Positions 22,774 through 32,793 of a DNA stretch of 64,000 nucleotides are shown piece after piece. The notes beneath the pieces were generated by a model that saw nothing but the letters and a program-made list of their open reading frames with translations, did no database searches and was not told the DNA's origin. A program made the position numbers and the translations under genes. The first letter of the stretch is position 1, and each line of letters opens with the position of its first letter. The DNA comes from Sequoia sempervirens (Eukaryota; Streptophyta; Pinopsida; Cupressales; Cupressaceae), in assembly GCA_007258455.2 (NCBI GenBank), contig VDFB02262673.1, forward strand, positions 1 to 64,000. Reading direction: 5' to 3'.

Positions 22774-25296
22774 TTAAAGCTCGATCACATCCGCTAGGAA
22801 GTCTGAGATTGTGTCCCGGTTCGGTGCATCTATACCATCAACAGCAAAACACCGCTTTTCAAGAATATCTTTGGCATCTTCAATAGATCTTAGGAAATCT
22901 TCAATCTCATTGGCCGCTTTATTGAACTTTGCTGACATCACTGAAATATGACCTATCCTTCCGCCAACTGGGCTGCAACTTTGAACAACGTTCTGGAACT
23001 GATTTTGCACCTCCTCAAGCCCGACATAAGAACCATCTTCAAGACTGTACTGAGAGGGGATCTCTATGACAAATTCACTGATGAAAAGGAGAGCTTCAAC
23101 CACCCTTTGCCTGTAGGTGATGAATTCTTCAGATATCCTCTCATAGGTTTTAACTTTGAAAACATGACGTTCTCTCCATGCAAGGATTTGTCTTTTGTGC
23201 TCCTTTGAAACTGCTGAACCGTAGGCTGTGTCTAAATCAGCAATGATAATCTCATGCCTAGGTTTTACTTCAGCCCATGTTTGTTCAAATCCTTGGATGC
23301 TTTGACGAAGTTTATGAGCATTCTCTCTCAACTGGAACATCCGAGCCAAGATCTCCTTTCCTCTGACAATGAAGCTCTCGATCCACTCCTGAGTCTCTTT
23401 CCCACATATGACCAGCTGTCTTAACTGATGGTGATCAGCTGGTGTCTCTAAGACCTGGGGCAGCAACTGAGTTGTTTGTGAAGAACCACGAGCAAGGTTA
23501 GAAATAAAAAGCTTAAGCTGCTGATTTTCGGCCTTGAGGGCTGCCTTGTCTTCTCCATCTTTAAGCACTCTTTCATGTAGGTTTTCGGATACAACTTTGA
23601 AGAGACTCAAATCTGCATGTCTGGTATTTCTACCAAGATTAGCCTTGACCATTACAAAATCATCCATGTTCACCTCATCTCTATTCTTATCTTCTGGAGG
23701 CACAGCAGTCTCTACAACAATCTCGTTATCAGGATTCCTATCAAAGTGAACTTGCTTCTTTGCCTTCTTCTTAGGAGGTTCCTGATAAATATTATCGAGA
23801 TCATCAACACTCACTTGATATGAAGGCCTTCTCCTAACCCTTCCTAAGGAGTTCTCAAGCCAAGACACCGTAGTATCTTTACTAACTTCCTCAGGAGGTA
23901 CTGCTGCGATCTCTTCATCATCTTCGATATCAAGATCAATATGAATTGGTGACGAACCCGTCAAAGGTACAGGAACATGTGTTGAAGGTGGCTCCTCTGC
24001 TTCATTCTGAGGTATGGGCTCGTCAAGAGGAACTTCTGAATCAACCGTAGGCTGTTCCTGTATGACTATGCCTGAGAAATCCAACCTTCTCTTTACATTT
24101 TTATTTGATCTACATCCTTTGACGCCATCTTGAGACTGACTTTTACCCTTTCCTTTTGACTGTGCTGTAGAAGAAGAGGGAATTATCCTTGGCGGCTCTG
24201 CTACTGGAATAGAGTTCTTCCTTTTAAGCACTAAGAAAACCTTACTATACTCAATGACTTGTCTTGTTCTGTCTTCAACTGAAAGAGATTCCTTGTTTGC
24301 CCAATTAACTTGTGGAAGAGGCTGATCCTTGATTCTTTTCTGAGTGTACATTGGTAGAAGAACATCTTCATCATCATCGGAGAGTCCTTCAATGTCTTCA
24401 TTCAAACAATCTTTCATCTGATGGAGAGTCAACCTGCTGTAACTACGCCTTCGCACTTCAAACTCATCTGCACAGTTAGCCCAAAAATCTTCAAGTGCGG
24501 GTATATGATTGTAATTCTTCTCCAACCGGCCAGCGTAGACACCATGAGGATCAAATGACCGCCTCTCACTGTAGGGTTTGAGACCGAATTTATCTAATTC
24601 TTCTCCAATTGTCCTGGCATCTGCAGCAGTCCTGCATGTATAAATACCCAATCCTAATGGAAAGTGAAGAGAGGGTTTCTTTCTATTTCTCAAGACTGTG
24701 TGGGCACCGTGAGCTTGCCTCAAGAATTCCATGAAGATGACCTCGTCTGACGGATACCTTGGCAACATTAGCGGGGCACCTGAATAACCATAAACCCTGA
24801 GATAGGTAAAGGTAGGAAACTGTATAAACCAATCTGCCCATTCCGCCATTGCTGCCCTAGCAACTGAAGATATGCGGACGTGCAATTCATTGTCTAAGTC
24901 ACGCACCGTGTACATCAAGAATGCCTCGTTCACCCTTTTGTAGTGGTGCAACGACTTTGTGAACTCCAGCTGAGGATAATAATTATATATGTGTTGAACG
25001 CTCAATGACCCCTCGGTGTTCAATCCTCTGAATTGACCTTGATAGGCCACCAAATAGACTAGATATGACACCATGTGGAATACATGAAACTGGAAATATT
25101 CTGTTATTTGTTGATGTAGGCAGTCACTAATCAAAGTAGGCCAATCATAAAACTCAGTTTTCTTCATAATGTGAGGTATGGCATAAAACATCAAAGGTTG
25201 GAACTTGGTGGCATCCTCGGAACCAGTGACCACTGTTGTTGAGGCAAAAGTATTGATGAAGTGGCAGCCCTCGTCCTTAGACTCCCTGGTAGACAT
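22774..25296 (-). CDS. Element E protein, 840 codons, function unknown
   Basis: The longest ORF in the window. The N-terminal half (residues 1-330) looks globular: DWPTLISDCLHQQITEY, AEWADWFIQFPTFTYLRVYG, ERRSFDPHGVYAGRLEKNY and a DDEDVLLPMY acidic loop are conserved in the + copy. Residues 340-560 are low-complexity, basic then acidic/proline-rich, with KKKAKKQ (a possible nuclear signal). Residues 560-840 are helical and charged, probably partly coiled coil. The true protein starts upstream: frame 25277-25600 (SADGRLICSLKPDMVEKCF..) is joined by a one-base frameshift near 25280, as alignment to PKKVGRGEFKDEG in the + copy shows. I recognise no known family; gag-like or regulatory roles are both possible. 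Confidence 0.7.
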   Translation of the reverse strand: MSTRESKDEGCHFINTFASTTVVTGSEDATKFQPLMFYAIPHIMKKTEFYDWPTLISDCLHQQITEYFQFHVFHMVSYLVYLVAYQGQFRGLNTEGSLSVQHIYNYYPQLEFTKSLHHYKRVNEAFLMYTVRDLDNELHVRISSVARAAMAEWADWFIQFPTFTYLRVYGYSGAPLMLPRYPSDEVIFMEFLRQAHGAHTVLRNRKKPSLHFPLGLGIYTCRTAADARTIGEELDKFGLKPYSERRSFDPHGVYAGRLEKNYNHIPALEDFWANCADEFEVRRRSYSRLTLHQMKDCLNEDIEGLSDDDEDVLLPMYTQKRIKDQPLPQVNWANKESLSVEDRTRQVIEYSKVFLVLKRKNSIPVAEPPRIIPSSSTAQSKGKGKSQSQDGVKGCRSNKNVKRRLDFSGIVIQEQPTVDSEVPLDEPIPQNEAEEPPSTHVPVPLTGSSPIHIDLDIEDDEEIAAVPPEEVSKDTTVSWLENSLGRVRRRPSYQVSVDDLDNIYQEPPKKKAKKQVHFDRNPDNEIVVETAVPPEDKNRDEVNMDDFVMVKANLGRNTRHADLSLFKVVSENLHERVLKDGEDKAALKAENQQLKLFISNLARGSSQTTQLLPQVLETPADHHQLRQLVICGKETQEWIESFIVRGKEILARMFQLRENAHKLRQSIQGFEQTWAEVKPRHEIIIADLDTAYGSAVSKEHKRQILAWRERHVFKVKTYERISEEFITYRQRVVEALLFISEFVIEIPSQYSLEDGSYVGLEEVQNQFQNVVQSCSPVGGRIGHISVMSAKFNKAANEIEDFLRSIEDAKDILEKRCFAVDGIDAPNRDTISDFLADVIEL

Positions 25297-25600
25297 TCTT
25301 GGGCAATGTCTTATGTTTTTCTTTCATCCATCTCTGGGCAATCTTCTTGCTGTATTTGTCCTTATGCATATTCCACATCTTTTCCCATTCATCCCTCGAA
25401 AGAGTTACACTTTCAGGCCATGGGGGAATGGAAAAACACTTTTCAACCATGTCGGGCTTTAAACTGCAAATCAACCTACCATCTGCTGACTGGATCTCCC
25501 TAGTAGCCGGGTTGTAATGCTTAATGCAAGCGATTACAGACTCAAGACTCTGAACTGATATAGGAATAAAATGACTCTGAGGAGTCAGGGAGCGGCCAGT
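25277..25600 (-). pseudogene. Upstream part of the element E ORF (frameshifted)
   Basis: Minus-strand frame reading ESVIACIKHYNPATREIQ, SADGRLICSLKPDMVEKCF and SIPPWPESVTLSRDEWEK, ending LPKNVYQGV and a stop. The + copy has the same order (ACIENYDSSTRQIR, SADGRVICSFKS, EKCF, AIPPRSD) and continues through KKVGRGEFKDEG. The stop here is therefore a frameshift artefact of this copy and the original protein was about 100 residues longer than 840. The first codon cannot be fixed. Confidence 0.6.
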
Positions 25601-25856
25601 TCACGATTGGGGGTACTGCTCTCTCAAAGCGTGTAGGTGAACACCCGACGACGCAATTAAGTCTGTCTGAATTTGTTTTGATGTAATTGTGAAAAGAAGT
25701 GCTGATTGGTTGAAAACATTAGGAGTGTACTCCATTTCAGAAAACTCGAAGAATGACTGTAAACTCGCCCTGGTTCAGACAAGTCTTGAACAATTTCTAT
25801 TTTTAGAATGCTGATTTTTGTGCTTCAACGGACGAATTTTTTGAGAATTTTTCTGA

Positions 25857-26140
25857 GATATGGGTTTTGTTCAGAATGGCGATACAAGACAACCCAGATC
25901 GTCCGTTTTTGAAAATCTTGAATTTTGACTGAAAAAGCAGCAAACCCTAATTTCTTCAATTTTTCCCGAAAAAAGCTGGCATCTGGGTTTTGTTCAGAAT
26001 ATCGTTAGAAATGGACCCAGTTGATTGGATTTGCAAAACTCTGACGTTTGATTGAAAAAGCAGCCAACCCTAGGTTTTTGAAAAAAACTGCGATATGGGT
26101 TTTCTTCAGAACACTGATTGGAAAGGACCTAGATGGCTGA
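25857..26140 (-). repeat. Inverted-repeat modules in the element E leader
   Basis: Three modules begin near 25857, 25981 and 26095, spaced about 115-125 bp. Each pairs a (g)atatgggtt or atctgggtt word with an acccagat-type word 30-45 bp later, so each could fold into a short stem. Sisters lie at 28205-28248 and in the third copy at 43093-43136. Confidence 0.6.
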
Positions 26141-26599
26141 AATTTGAATGCACTGAGGTTTTCACTGACATGCAAGATAAAAGCACTTACTGCAACTTGA
26201 TGAAGTTGAAAAATTCTTGAGAAGATAGAGGCAAAAGACCAGGATATTTGAAAAATTAGAAGCCTTGGCCTTAGCGAAAACTTGATCTTAGGCGAGAAAA
26301 GCTTGAAAAAAACAAGGGTTTATGCTTGCTGGTCTGAAAAAGCTGATGTAAAACCAGCAACTATGAATTCTTTAATCACAAAAATTTCTCAAACTTGCTG
26401 CTCCAACTTTCTCCTCTGGATGCTACCTGCAAAAATAATGAAAAATACATTGAAAAGAAGTGTTAAATAGACTTAGGGTTCGATTTTAGGTTTTGCTTTT
26501 TTTCTGCTTTTATTTTCAAAACCCTAAATCTTATCTTCTCAAGTTTGGACGCCATCTTCCTCTTCTGGAAATTTTGAAATTTGAAAATCTTCAAAAATC

Positions 26600-27960
26600 T
26601 TCTAGGCATGAAGGTTTGGGCGCCTTTCTCCAAGAGGGGCGCTCAACTTCACCAGTGTTAGTCAAAATTTCAACTTTTTCAACTTTTCTCCATTTTAACA
26701 TGCCACTTCGCCTCTGATTTCTCGTTGATTGGTGTACCCGACAGGCGAGCTGAGTGGTTTACTGCGGAGCTGGACTGATTCTGAAGAAGATGTTCTGGAG
26801 GCACCTCCGGCTAAAAATTTGATCTCGACCTCCGAATTCATGGGAGAGCTTGCTTTTCCTTCCCTAGGGGCACCCGGTTTCTTTAGGTATTATACATTTT
26901 CCCGATTTCCCAAACTCTTCCTTCTCCCTTTGATCTTTTTGGGTAGATCTTGATTAGGGAGCTCGATTAATCCGGTTGTATGCGAGTGTTTTACGTTGGA
27001 TAGCGGTGGTCATTGCGGAGCCTTCTTGGGCCGTTATACGCAAATTTAATTCCATCATTTGGAAGCTTTAAAATTTGCGCCTTCTTCAGCTAAGAGCCCG
27101 CTTCTATCGGAACTTAGAAAATTTTCCAATTTATTGAGTCACTCGCACTTCTTGGATGACCTTATTTGGATCTTAAACTCCGGTATTAGAGGATTGATTG
27201 ATATAGGTTATTGCTCGACTGCGAAGGCAGCGAAGAATGAAGGTCGCCACGGAACCACTTTTGTCAAAAATGGATTTTTACCCTTCAAAAGGTTGGGCGC
27301 CTATCTTGACTGGGGGCGCCCAGTTTACCAACACTTAGTTTATTTTTCACCTTTTTCACTTTTGCTTTGAATTTCTCTTTTTACCTCTCGTCGGACCTTC
27401 TGTTCAGCCTTTTGAATCTGATGACTGCGAGCTCCGTTTGTCGTGCTGAATAGCTCACTGCAAAGCCAGTTGAATTCTGAAGACATCCCGTTATAGCTTC
27501 GACTGCAAATTCCTCTGTTTGCACCCTTGAAAAGTTGGGCGCCTTTCTCTTCTTAGGGCGCCCAGGGCGCCCAGTTTCTCCAGACTTAGAAAAATTCATA
27601 ATTTATTCAACTTCAAGTTTCAGATTTTCACTTCATACCTTCTACTTTGACTTGAATTTGCCGGAGACTGGATCATCAGATGCTCTGACGGGGATATCCA
27701 TCGCGAAGCTGACTGAAAACTGAGCAACTTCCATTGGAGACCGTAACCCTAATTCCTTCATCTGGCCCTGAAAAGGTGGGCGCCTTTCTTCAACTGGGGC
27801 GCCCAAACTTAGCAGACTTAGAAAATTTTCATGACTTTTCAATTTTCTTCCTCGATCCTCGTGCATGTTCATCATTTCACTTTCTGCTGGAAGTTTTGAA
27901 TGCTAAAATTAACGCCTGGCAGTCGGATGACCTCCATTGATGACCTCGGAACTCCAGATA
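26600..27960 (-). repeat. GGGCGCC tandem modules, about 242-bp period
   Basis: Units each carry gttgggcgccttt, a short spacer, ggggcgccca, then a pyrimidine-rich stretch ending in 'gacttagaaaattttca'-like sequence. Clear units start at about 26618, 27295, 27537 and 27779 (last two intervals 242 bp), with a weaker one near 26864. The doubled GGCGCC cores are themselves palindromic. Non-coding; short ORFs here are chance. Confidence 0.75.
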
Positions 27961-28204
27961 TGCTTGAAAAAGCTGAATAACCCAGTGGGCAAAACTGATT
28001 ATTTTAAGATTACATTACTAACGTCAGGACACATTTTGAGCCAATCAAAATCGGTTCGGACCAGGCGGACCAACTTTCTATTTTAGAAATTTTCTATTTT
28101 TGAAAATTTTGCGATATCCGTTCGAGAAACCGGAAAAACGAGCGTTACTATTTGAAAATTTCTAAAAATAGCAGTTTTCCTAAAATTTAGGGATGAAAAA
28201 CTGA

Positions 28205-28248
28205 GATCTGGGTTTTGTAGGTTAAGCTGCTCTTAGCAGACCCAGATC
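28205..28248. repeat. 9-bp-stem inverted repeat in the element E leader
   Basis: gatctgggt (28205-28213) pairs perfectly with acccagatc (28240-28248) around a 26-base loop. The matching site in the third element copy (43093-43136) has the same stem with one mismatch. Confidence 0.7.
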
Positions 28249-28395
28249 GTCAGAAATTGAAAATTTTGTGTTTTGACCCTCCATGCAAGACATGCACACC
28301 CAAATTTTGACCTTTTTGACTGTTTCGACAAGATTTTTACTCATTTCTTCAAAATGTCTAAGTGTAACAAAAAATTTTAATTTTGGGGTACAACA

Positions 28396-30195
28396 AATTT
28401 TTAGCTTTCAATTAAACACTCCGTCATATGTTAGCACCTCGCCCTCAGTGGGATTTTGAGTGCACATTCTTGACGTTGAGTAGTTTCTTTCAAGTACTTT
28501 CCTTTAGCTCCTCCGCCATCTGAGAACACGTATCCTTCATTGGGATTGAGTGTACATTCTTGGTGTGAGTTCTTTCAAGTTTGGTTTTCTATTTGGAGCT
28601 AACGCTAATCAAGTTGGCTAAGTGCTGGTTATGTTGTGTTAATTTATTTAAAAATTGGTTAGCATATTTCAAATTATGATTAATATAAATACCAATACTA
28701 ATAATTTACTATTATTATAATGGCCATAAGTCAATATTATAAATATATAAAATAATAATAATGGATATATATATCAACCAATATTTAGAGTATGTTAAAA
28801 ACTCCCTAGTGGCTCATATGCCTATACCAATATTACATTGTGCGGGCCTACACAACGGCTAGGGCATGTTTCAAAGAAAAGAAATGCATTCAAAAATATC
28901 GCGAAGCTGAATGGTGCATAGGACTCCTCACGATTGCAAGGTGTTGGCTCCCAAACTAAAGATATTTGCATTTGCAGCCGTGTATTAAGAATTGTTGATT
29001 TAGGTTCTTAAACTCGAGATCTTTTGTTGTGTTCCAAGCATCGGGCAAGAATTCACATGAAGGATAATTGCTTATCGAGAATTGACTAGATGGTCCGTTT
29101 AGCCGCCGCTTATAGTGGCACATTAATAAATCAAAGATTAAAGAAGTTAAAGAGTGGTTTATGAAAGATAGCGGTGAATTTGGAAAGGATGCATTCCTTT
29201 GTGAAGCATTGCGGGAAGTGGTGTCTCTTAAGAGATATAAGGATATAAGTTGGAGGAGAATACGCCTACAAAACCATTCCGGATAGGGAGAAACAAAGCA
29301 CTGAAGAAACATCATCGCTGGAAAGGAAGGAGTATCTTGCAAACTGTTGGTATTCAGTGATATAGGTTTGGTGTTGGTTGATATTTTGACTTTGAACATT
29401 ATCCCCGGGCATTGCAACCAATTGAATGAGCCATCGATGGAGAAGACCACGACATTCATAGACTTCACATTTTATAGACAATGATATACTGCAGTATACA
29501 CATAGATGGTATGAGAGATGGAGGCACACGGGATTTCATTCTAGAAACTTAGAGAGACTTTAGACTACTGTATGAGATATAGCCTTGTGTTGTATAAAAC
29601 TAGTTTGCAAATAGCGTAGGAACATAAAGACATACAAACAGCGAACCCTTTAGGATGATGTTTGAGTCCCTACATTCTTTAGCTCGTTACACTCATATTA
29701 TCATCACGGCTAGAGAAGATATTGAGGGAGGTATAGTATTGTCATACATCGAATAAAGGTTAGAGATTACTTTGTTGGAATAATAGGTATCAAGTATATT
29801 AATAATCTTAAATCTTAGTGGAGACTTACAGATGTATTCAGGTATGTTATGATTATTAATATATCTAATTATATACTGTAAGGATTAAATATAAATAACA
29901 AAGCATATATTCAGATATATATATTATGATGATTATTTATTTACATATACATAGATATAGATAAGTTTGATAATGAATAATACGATACGAGTAATATATC
30001 TATACATATGATCAACGATATAGGGAAGAATACATACACACTACCTATATAATGATATTGGACTAGAATACATGTACACATATTCATATAGAAATGAAGG
30101 TATATGTATAAATTGAGTCAATTATAAATGTTGATATATAATTATCTAGATAATGGTGCTTCCAATATTTATTGAGCCTTACAAGTAATGATGAC
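28396..30195. other. Mixed repeat sequence, no gene called
   Basis: 28440-28600 carries family-D U5-like units (gcacattcttgacgttgag at 28471; tgtacattcttggtgtgag at 28551) in + orientation. From about 28620 to 28790 the sequence is AT-rich. A + strand open piece at about 29120-29280 (KIKEVKEWFMKDSGEFGKDA and SLKRYKDISWRRIRL) has protein-like composition, but I cannot place it. 29700-30180 is AT-rich. Confidence 0.4.
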
Positions 30196-31103
30196 TCTAG
30201 GCATTCACTATGGTGTGGAACGGTATAATCGAATTCCATCTATGGTTTCTTGGAGATTGTTTAACATTTACTCTAATGCACTTATGGTATATATTATAGG
30301 AGAATCATTCATAATGAGTGGTAAGAAGGAAATGCATGGAAGAATCATATCATCTTCAATGTTATCACTTAAATTTATTGATCTCTAACTTGTCTAATGT
30401 CTCTTTGAGAAACTCTTTGAATGCAAGATCTCGTTCAAGTGCTTCCACACAAAAGGGGTCATTGCAAAAAGCTCTTGAAATTTGTATAAGTATGAATGAA
30501 TGAATGACAAAAAGCTTTTTCAAAAGCTTTTATATCTCCTCTAAAAAGCACAACCCCCTTAGGCATAATTAATAAATTAAATATATTTGCTTTTGTTGAC
30601 ATAGGTTATATCTTCAAGTGGGTGCCCATTTCAAAGAATTCAAACATTGACCTTATATTATTAAAATAAACCATATATAATAAGGTCAATAATGTAATTA
30701 ATAATATCCACTTTATTTATTTAATTATTATTAAAGTAATTAGTTTAATAATAATTAAAATAGCATAACTCCATAAATAATGAACACCAATTAACCCTGT
30801 CAACGCCACAGGGAAGCCCATTGCTTAAATTGCTCATCTGAATGCCTTAACTATAAATAATAAGGTTGGACACCAACGTCCAAGGGACTTACTAAAAATA
30901 GTAAGTGTGTATAAATGGATCCTATAACAAACCCTAAAAAATCTTGTAACGGACACCTCCAAAAGGCAAACCCTAAATATCACTAGTCTCTGAAAAAGAA
31001 AACTCTCAAAACAAGACCCTTTGAACACCCACATTAGCCTACGAGGACCTAATGATAGGCTAATCTGTCAAACACAAAAGCTGGCTAAAAAGGGGACATT
31101 ACA
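30196..31103 (-). repeat. LTR-like copy on minus strand, left end tentative
   Basis: On the minus strand it starts TGTAATGTCCCC at 31103 and carries the shared header: inverted repeat 31034-31064 (attagcctacgagg...gataggctaat) and an acttactaaaaatagtaagt palindrome (30887-30906). A TATA-like box (gatataaaagc) lies at about 30531-30540. The 5-mer after the start (atgac, 31104-31108) recurs at 30191-30195, suggesting the other end at 30196, but the expected terminal CA is changed there. Confidence 0.6.
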
Positions 31104-32481
31104 ATGACACATATACGTTTGGAGCTCTTTTGAATTCGCACCTTGTGCATTTTTTTTTCTAATAAAAATATTGTAGGGTATTTTCTCATGCAATTCCAGC
31201 TCTATGAAATCTGCACTCCAACTTTTTTGAATTGAATCTAGGCCTTTCATTATGTAAACTCCAATCAAATGCACTCTAGGTATTTGGAATTGAATCTGCA
31301 CTTTGGATGTTAGGAAATTTTAGCTCCGTTATTGAACATTACATAGAGGATAGGAGGGTGGGATGGTGGTAAACATATCCAACATGCTCTTGAAAGTGCA
31401 GTATGTGCTATTTAAAATGCCTTATGTGTTGGTAAATGCAAGGTGGGTATTTTGTGTCCGTCATCATCATATACTTTTTCAGCCCTTGGAAATTAAAATT
31501 TCTTAAACTTTGCAAAATAAAAGTTTCACCATAGCATGCTCTGCTATTGTGTGTGGGTTGTCATCATATACTTTGTCGGCCCTTGGCAATTAAATTTTCT
31601 TAAACTTTGAAAAACAAAAAATTCACCATAGCTTGCCACTTTTTATTCATTTTTGTAAAATTAAATCCTTTTTGGATTTCGTGCCAAACAAACTTGCATC
31701 GAAAAATGCAAACATAGAGAAATTTCAAATGTTGATAACTTTGCCTTAGATTATTTAAATCAAACAAAATGAAAGGCAATTTTGACTTTCTTGGCAGCTC
31801 TAGATTTGAATGCATTGTCCAGTTTTCACTACACTTGTACAAATCGCTTACTGATGAGAACTTCTAAAACTTAATCGAAATGGATTGGAAAATAAACCCA
31901 AACACACAGATCAGAAGGTGATCTTCTTCCAACTGAGATGAAATCAAGTGAAGTAGCAGTCAGAGAGCAATTTCTACATATAGGAGACAATAATCTTTGC
32001 AAAATAATAGGCTGCAAACATAATTCCAAAACTTTGATTAATTTGATGAGTAAAACATGCATAAATTTATAAGCATGAATATGCCAAAATTTTAGGATTT
32101 GAGAATATTAAACTAAAAACATATTAAACTAATAGAATAAATCCTATGCTAATGTGATTGATCTACAACCTATATCTTGCGCTGTGAATCTTTATCAATG
32201 GTGCTGGAAACCTCCTGGTCAATCATTGTTGATTGTTCATCCATTGGATTTCAGTTCGCTTTAGGGATATAATGATTATCAATGTCTTCAAGTACCTTCT
32301 TTACGTTTTTTTGAGCTGTGCAAGTATGCTCTAGCATTGATGTCAACTGTGATTTCCAGGACATCTTTTGCTTGCAAATCCTACTAAATACAGAAACATG
32401 TTATCTCTTTTTATGTGAAAGAGACACATTTATATTTTTCTCAAATTTCTCTTCTAATAGTTTAATTTGATATGTAACCAG
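31104..32481. other. Sequence upstream of the first visible ligase exon
   Basis: AT-rich and intron-like. I searched for the preceding ligase exon (the end of the DNA-binding domain) and did not find one. A pair of similar sub-stretches (atcatatactttttcagccc and atcatatactttgtcggccc, near 31470 and 31563) marks a diverged local duplication. Confidence 0.4.
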
Positions 32482-32579
32482 AATATGTTGATTCCTACCA
32501 TGATAAGTAAAGGAATAGATTTTTTGTCAGCAACTCTATCCATATCACCTGGTGTTCCCATTAAGCCAATGCTAGCAAA
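32482..32579 (+). CDS. LIG6: DNA ligase 6-like, exon (before motif I)
   Basis: 98-nt exon after ...accag and before gtgagt. It reads NMLIPTMISKGIDFLSATLS then ISPGVPIKPMLAK, the linker from the DNA-binding domain to the adenylation domain of eukaryotic ATP-dependent DNA ligases (PG.P..PMLAK block). The wording is closest to plant LIG6, a ligase implicated in DNA repair and seed longevity, rather than LIG1. It starts in phase 0 and ends after two bases of the lysine codon of PMLAK. The next exon follows after a 148-bp intron. Upstream exons (in LIG6, a nuclease-like N-terminal domain and the ligase DNA-binding domain) are not visible. Confidence 0.85.
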
Positions 32580-32727
32580 GTGAGTTGCTTCATTGTTTTT
32601 TACTTGATTAATTATTTGGTTTTAGGTTTAAGGGGACGTTTGCTTTGTATTCCAACTTATCTGGTGAAAAAGGTGTCACTGTGTGGTTGGTTCTTATATA
32701 AATTGGAATTGTTTTATGTTTTCTCAG

Positions 32728-32793
32728 AATAACAAATGGTGTGTCAGAGGTATTGAAGCGTTTCCAAGGGAAGGCCTTCACATGTGAATACAA
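32728..32793 (+). CDS. LIG6: DNA ligase 6-like, exon ending in the catalytic lysine codon
   Basis: 66-nt exon between ...ttctcag and gtaagt. It reads K-ITNGVSEVLKRFQGKAFTC then EY, and ends with AA, the first two bases of the active-site lysine codon. The lysine that becomes adenylated lies in the EYKYDGQR motif (motif I). Its third base is supplied by the exon at 59402, 26.6 kb away. The phase fits perfectly (AA + A). Both splice sites are consensus, so the exon is likely functional rather than a decayed copy. Confidence 0.9.

Larger units (their letters stand above)
21640..28395 (-). mobile_element. Element E, minus-strand copy (best preserved)
   Basis: Reads from 28395 (TGTTGTACCCC) to about 21640 on the minus strand. 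In sense order: an AT-rich leader with an inverted-repeat module (28205-28248); four or more GGGCGCC modules (27779 down to 26618); further inverted-repeat modules (26140 to 25857); the long ORF (25600 to 22774); a TATA-like box (22549-22556); a conserved 3' module (22060-21700); and a possible end GTGTTACA at 21641. No reverse transcriptase, integrase, transposase or protease motif is visible, so it would depend on other elements to move. Its class is inference. The left limit is uncertain by tens of bases. Confidence 0.6.

Noticed and set aside
21636..28400. 5-bp target duplication for the element E minus copy
   Set aside because: Candidate 5-mers (ttgat before 21641, aattt after 28395) do not match; boundaries therefore remain approximate.
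28956..29468. 170-codon ORF on the minus strand
   Set aside because: No recognisable domain; it runs antisense to a more protein-like + strand stretch, so probably a chance ORF.
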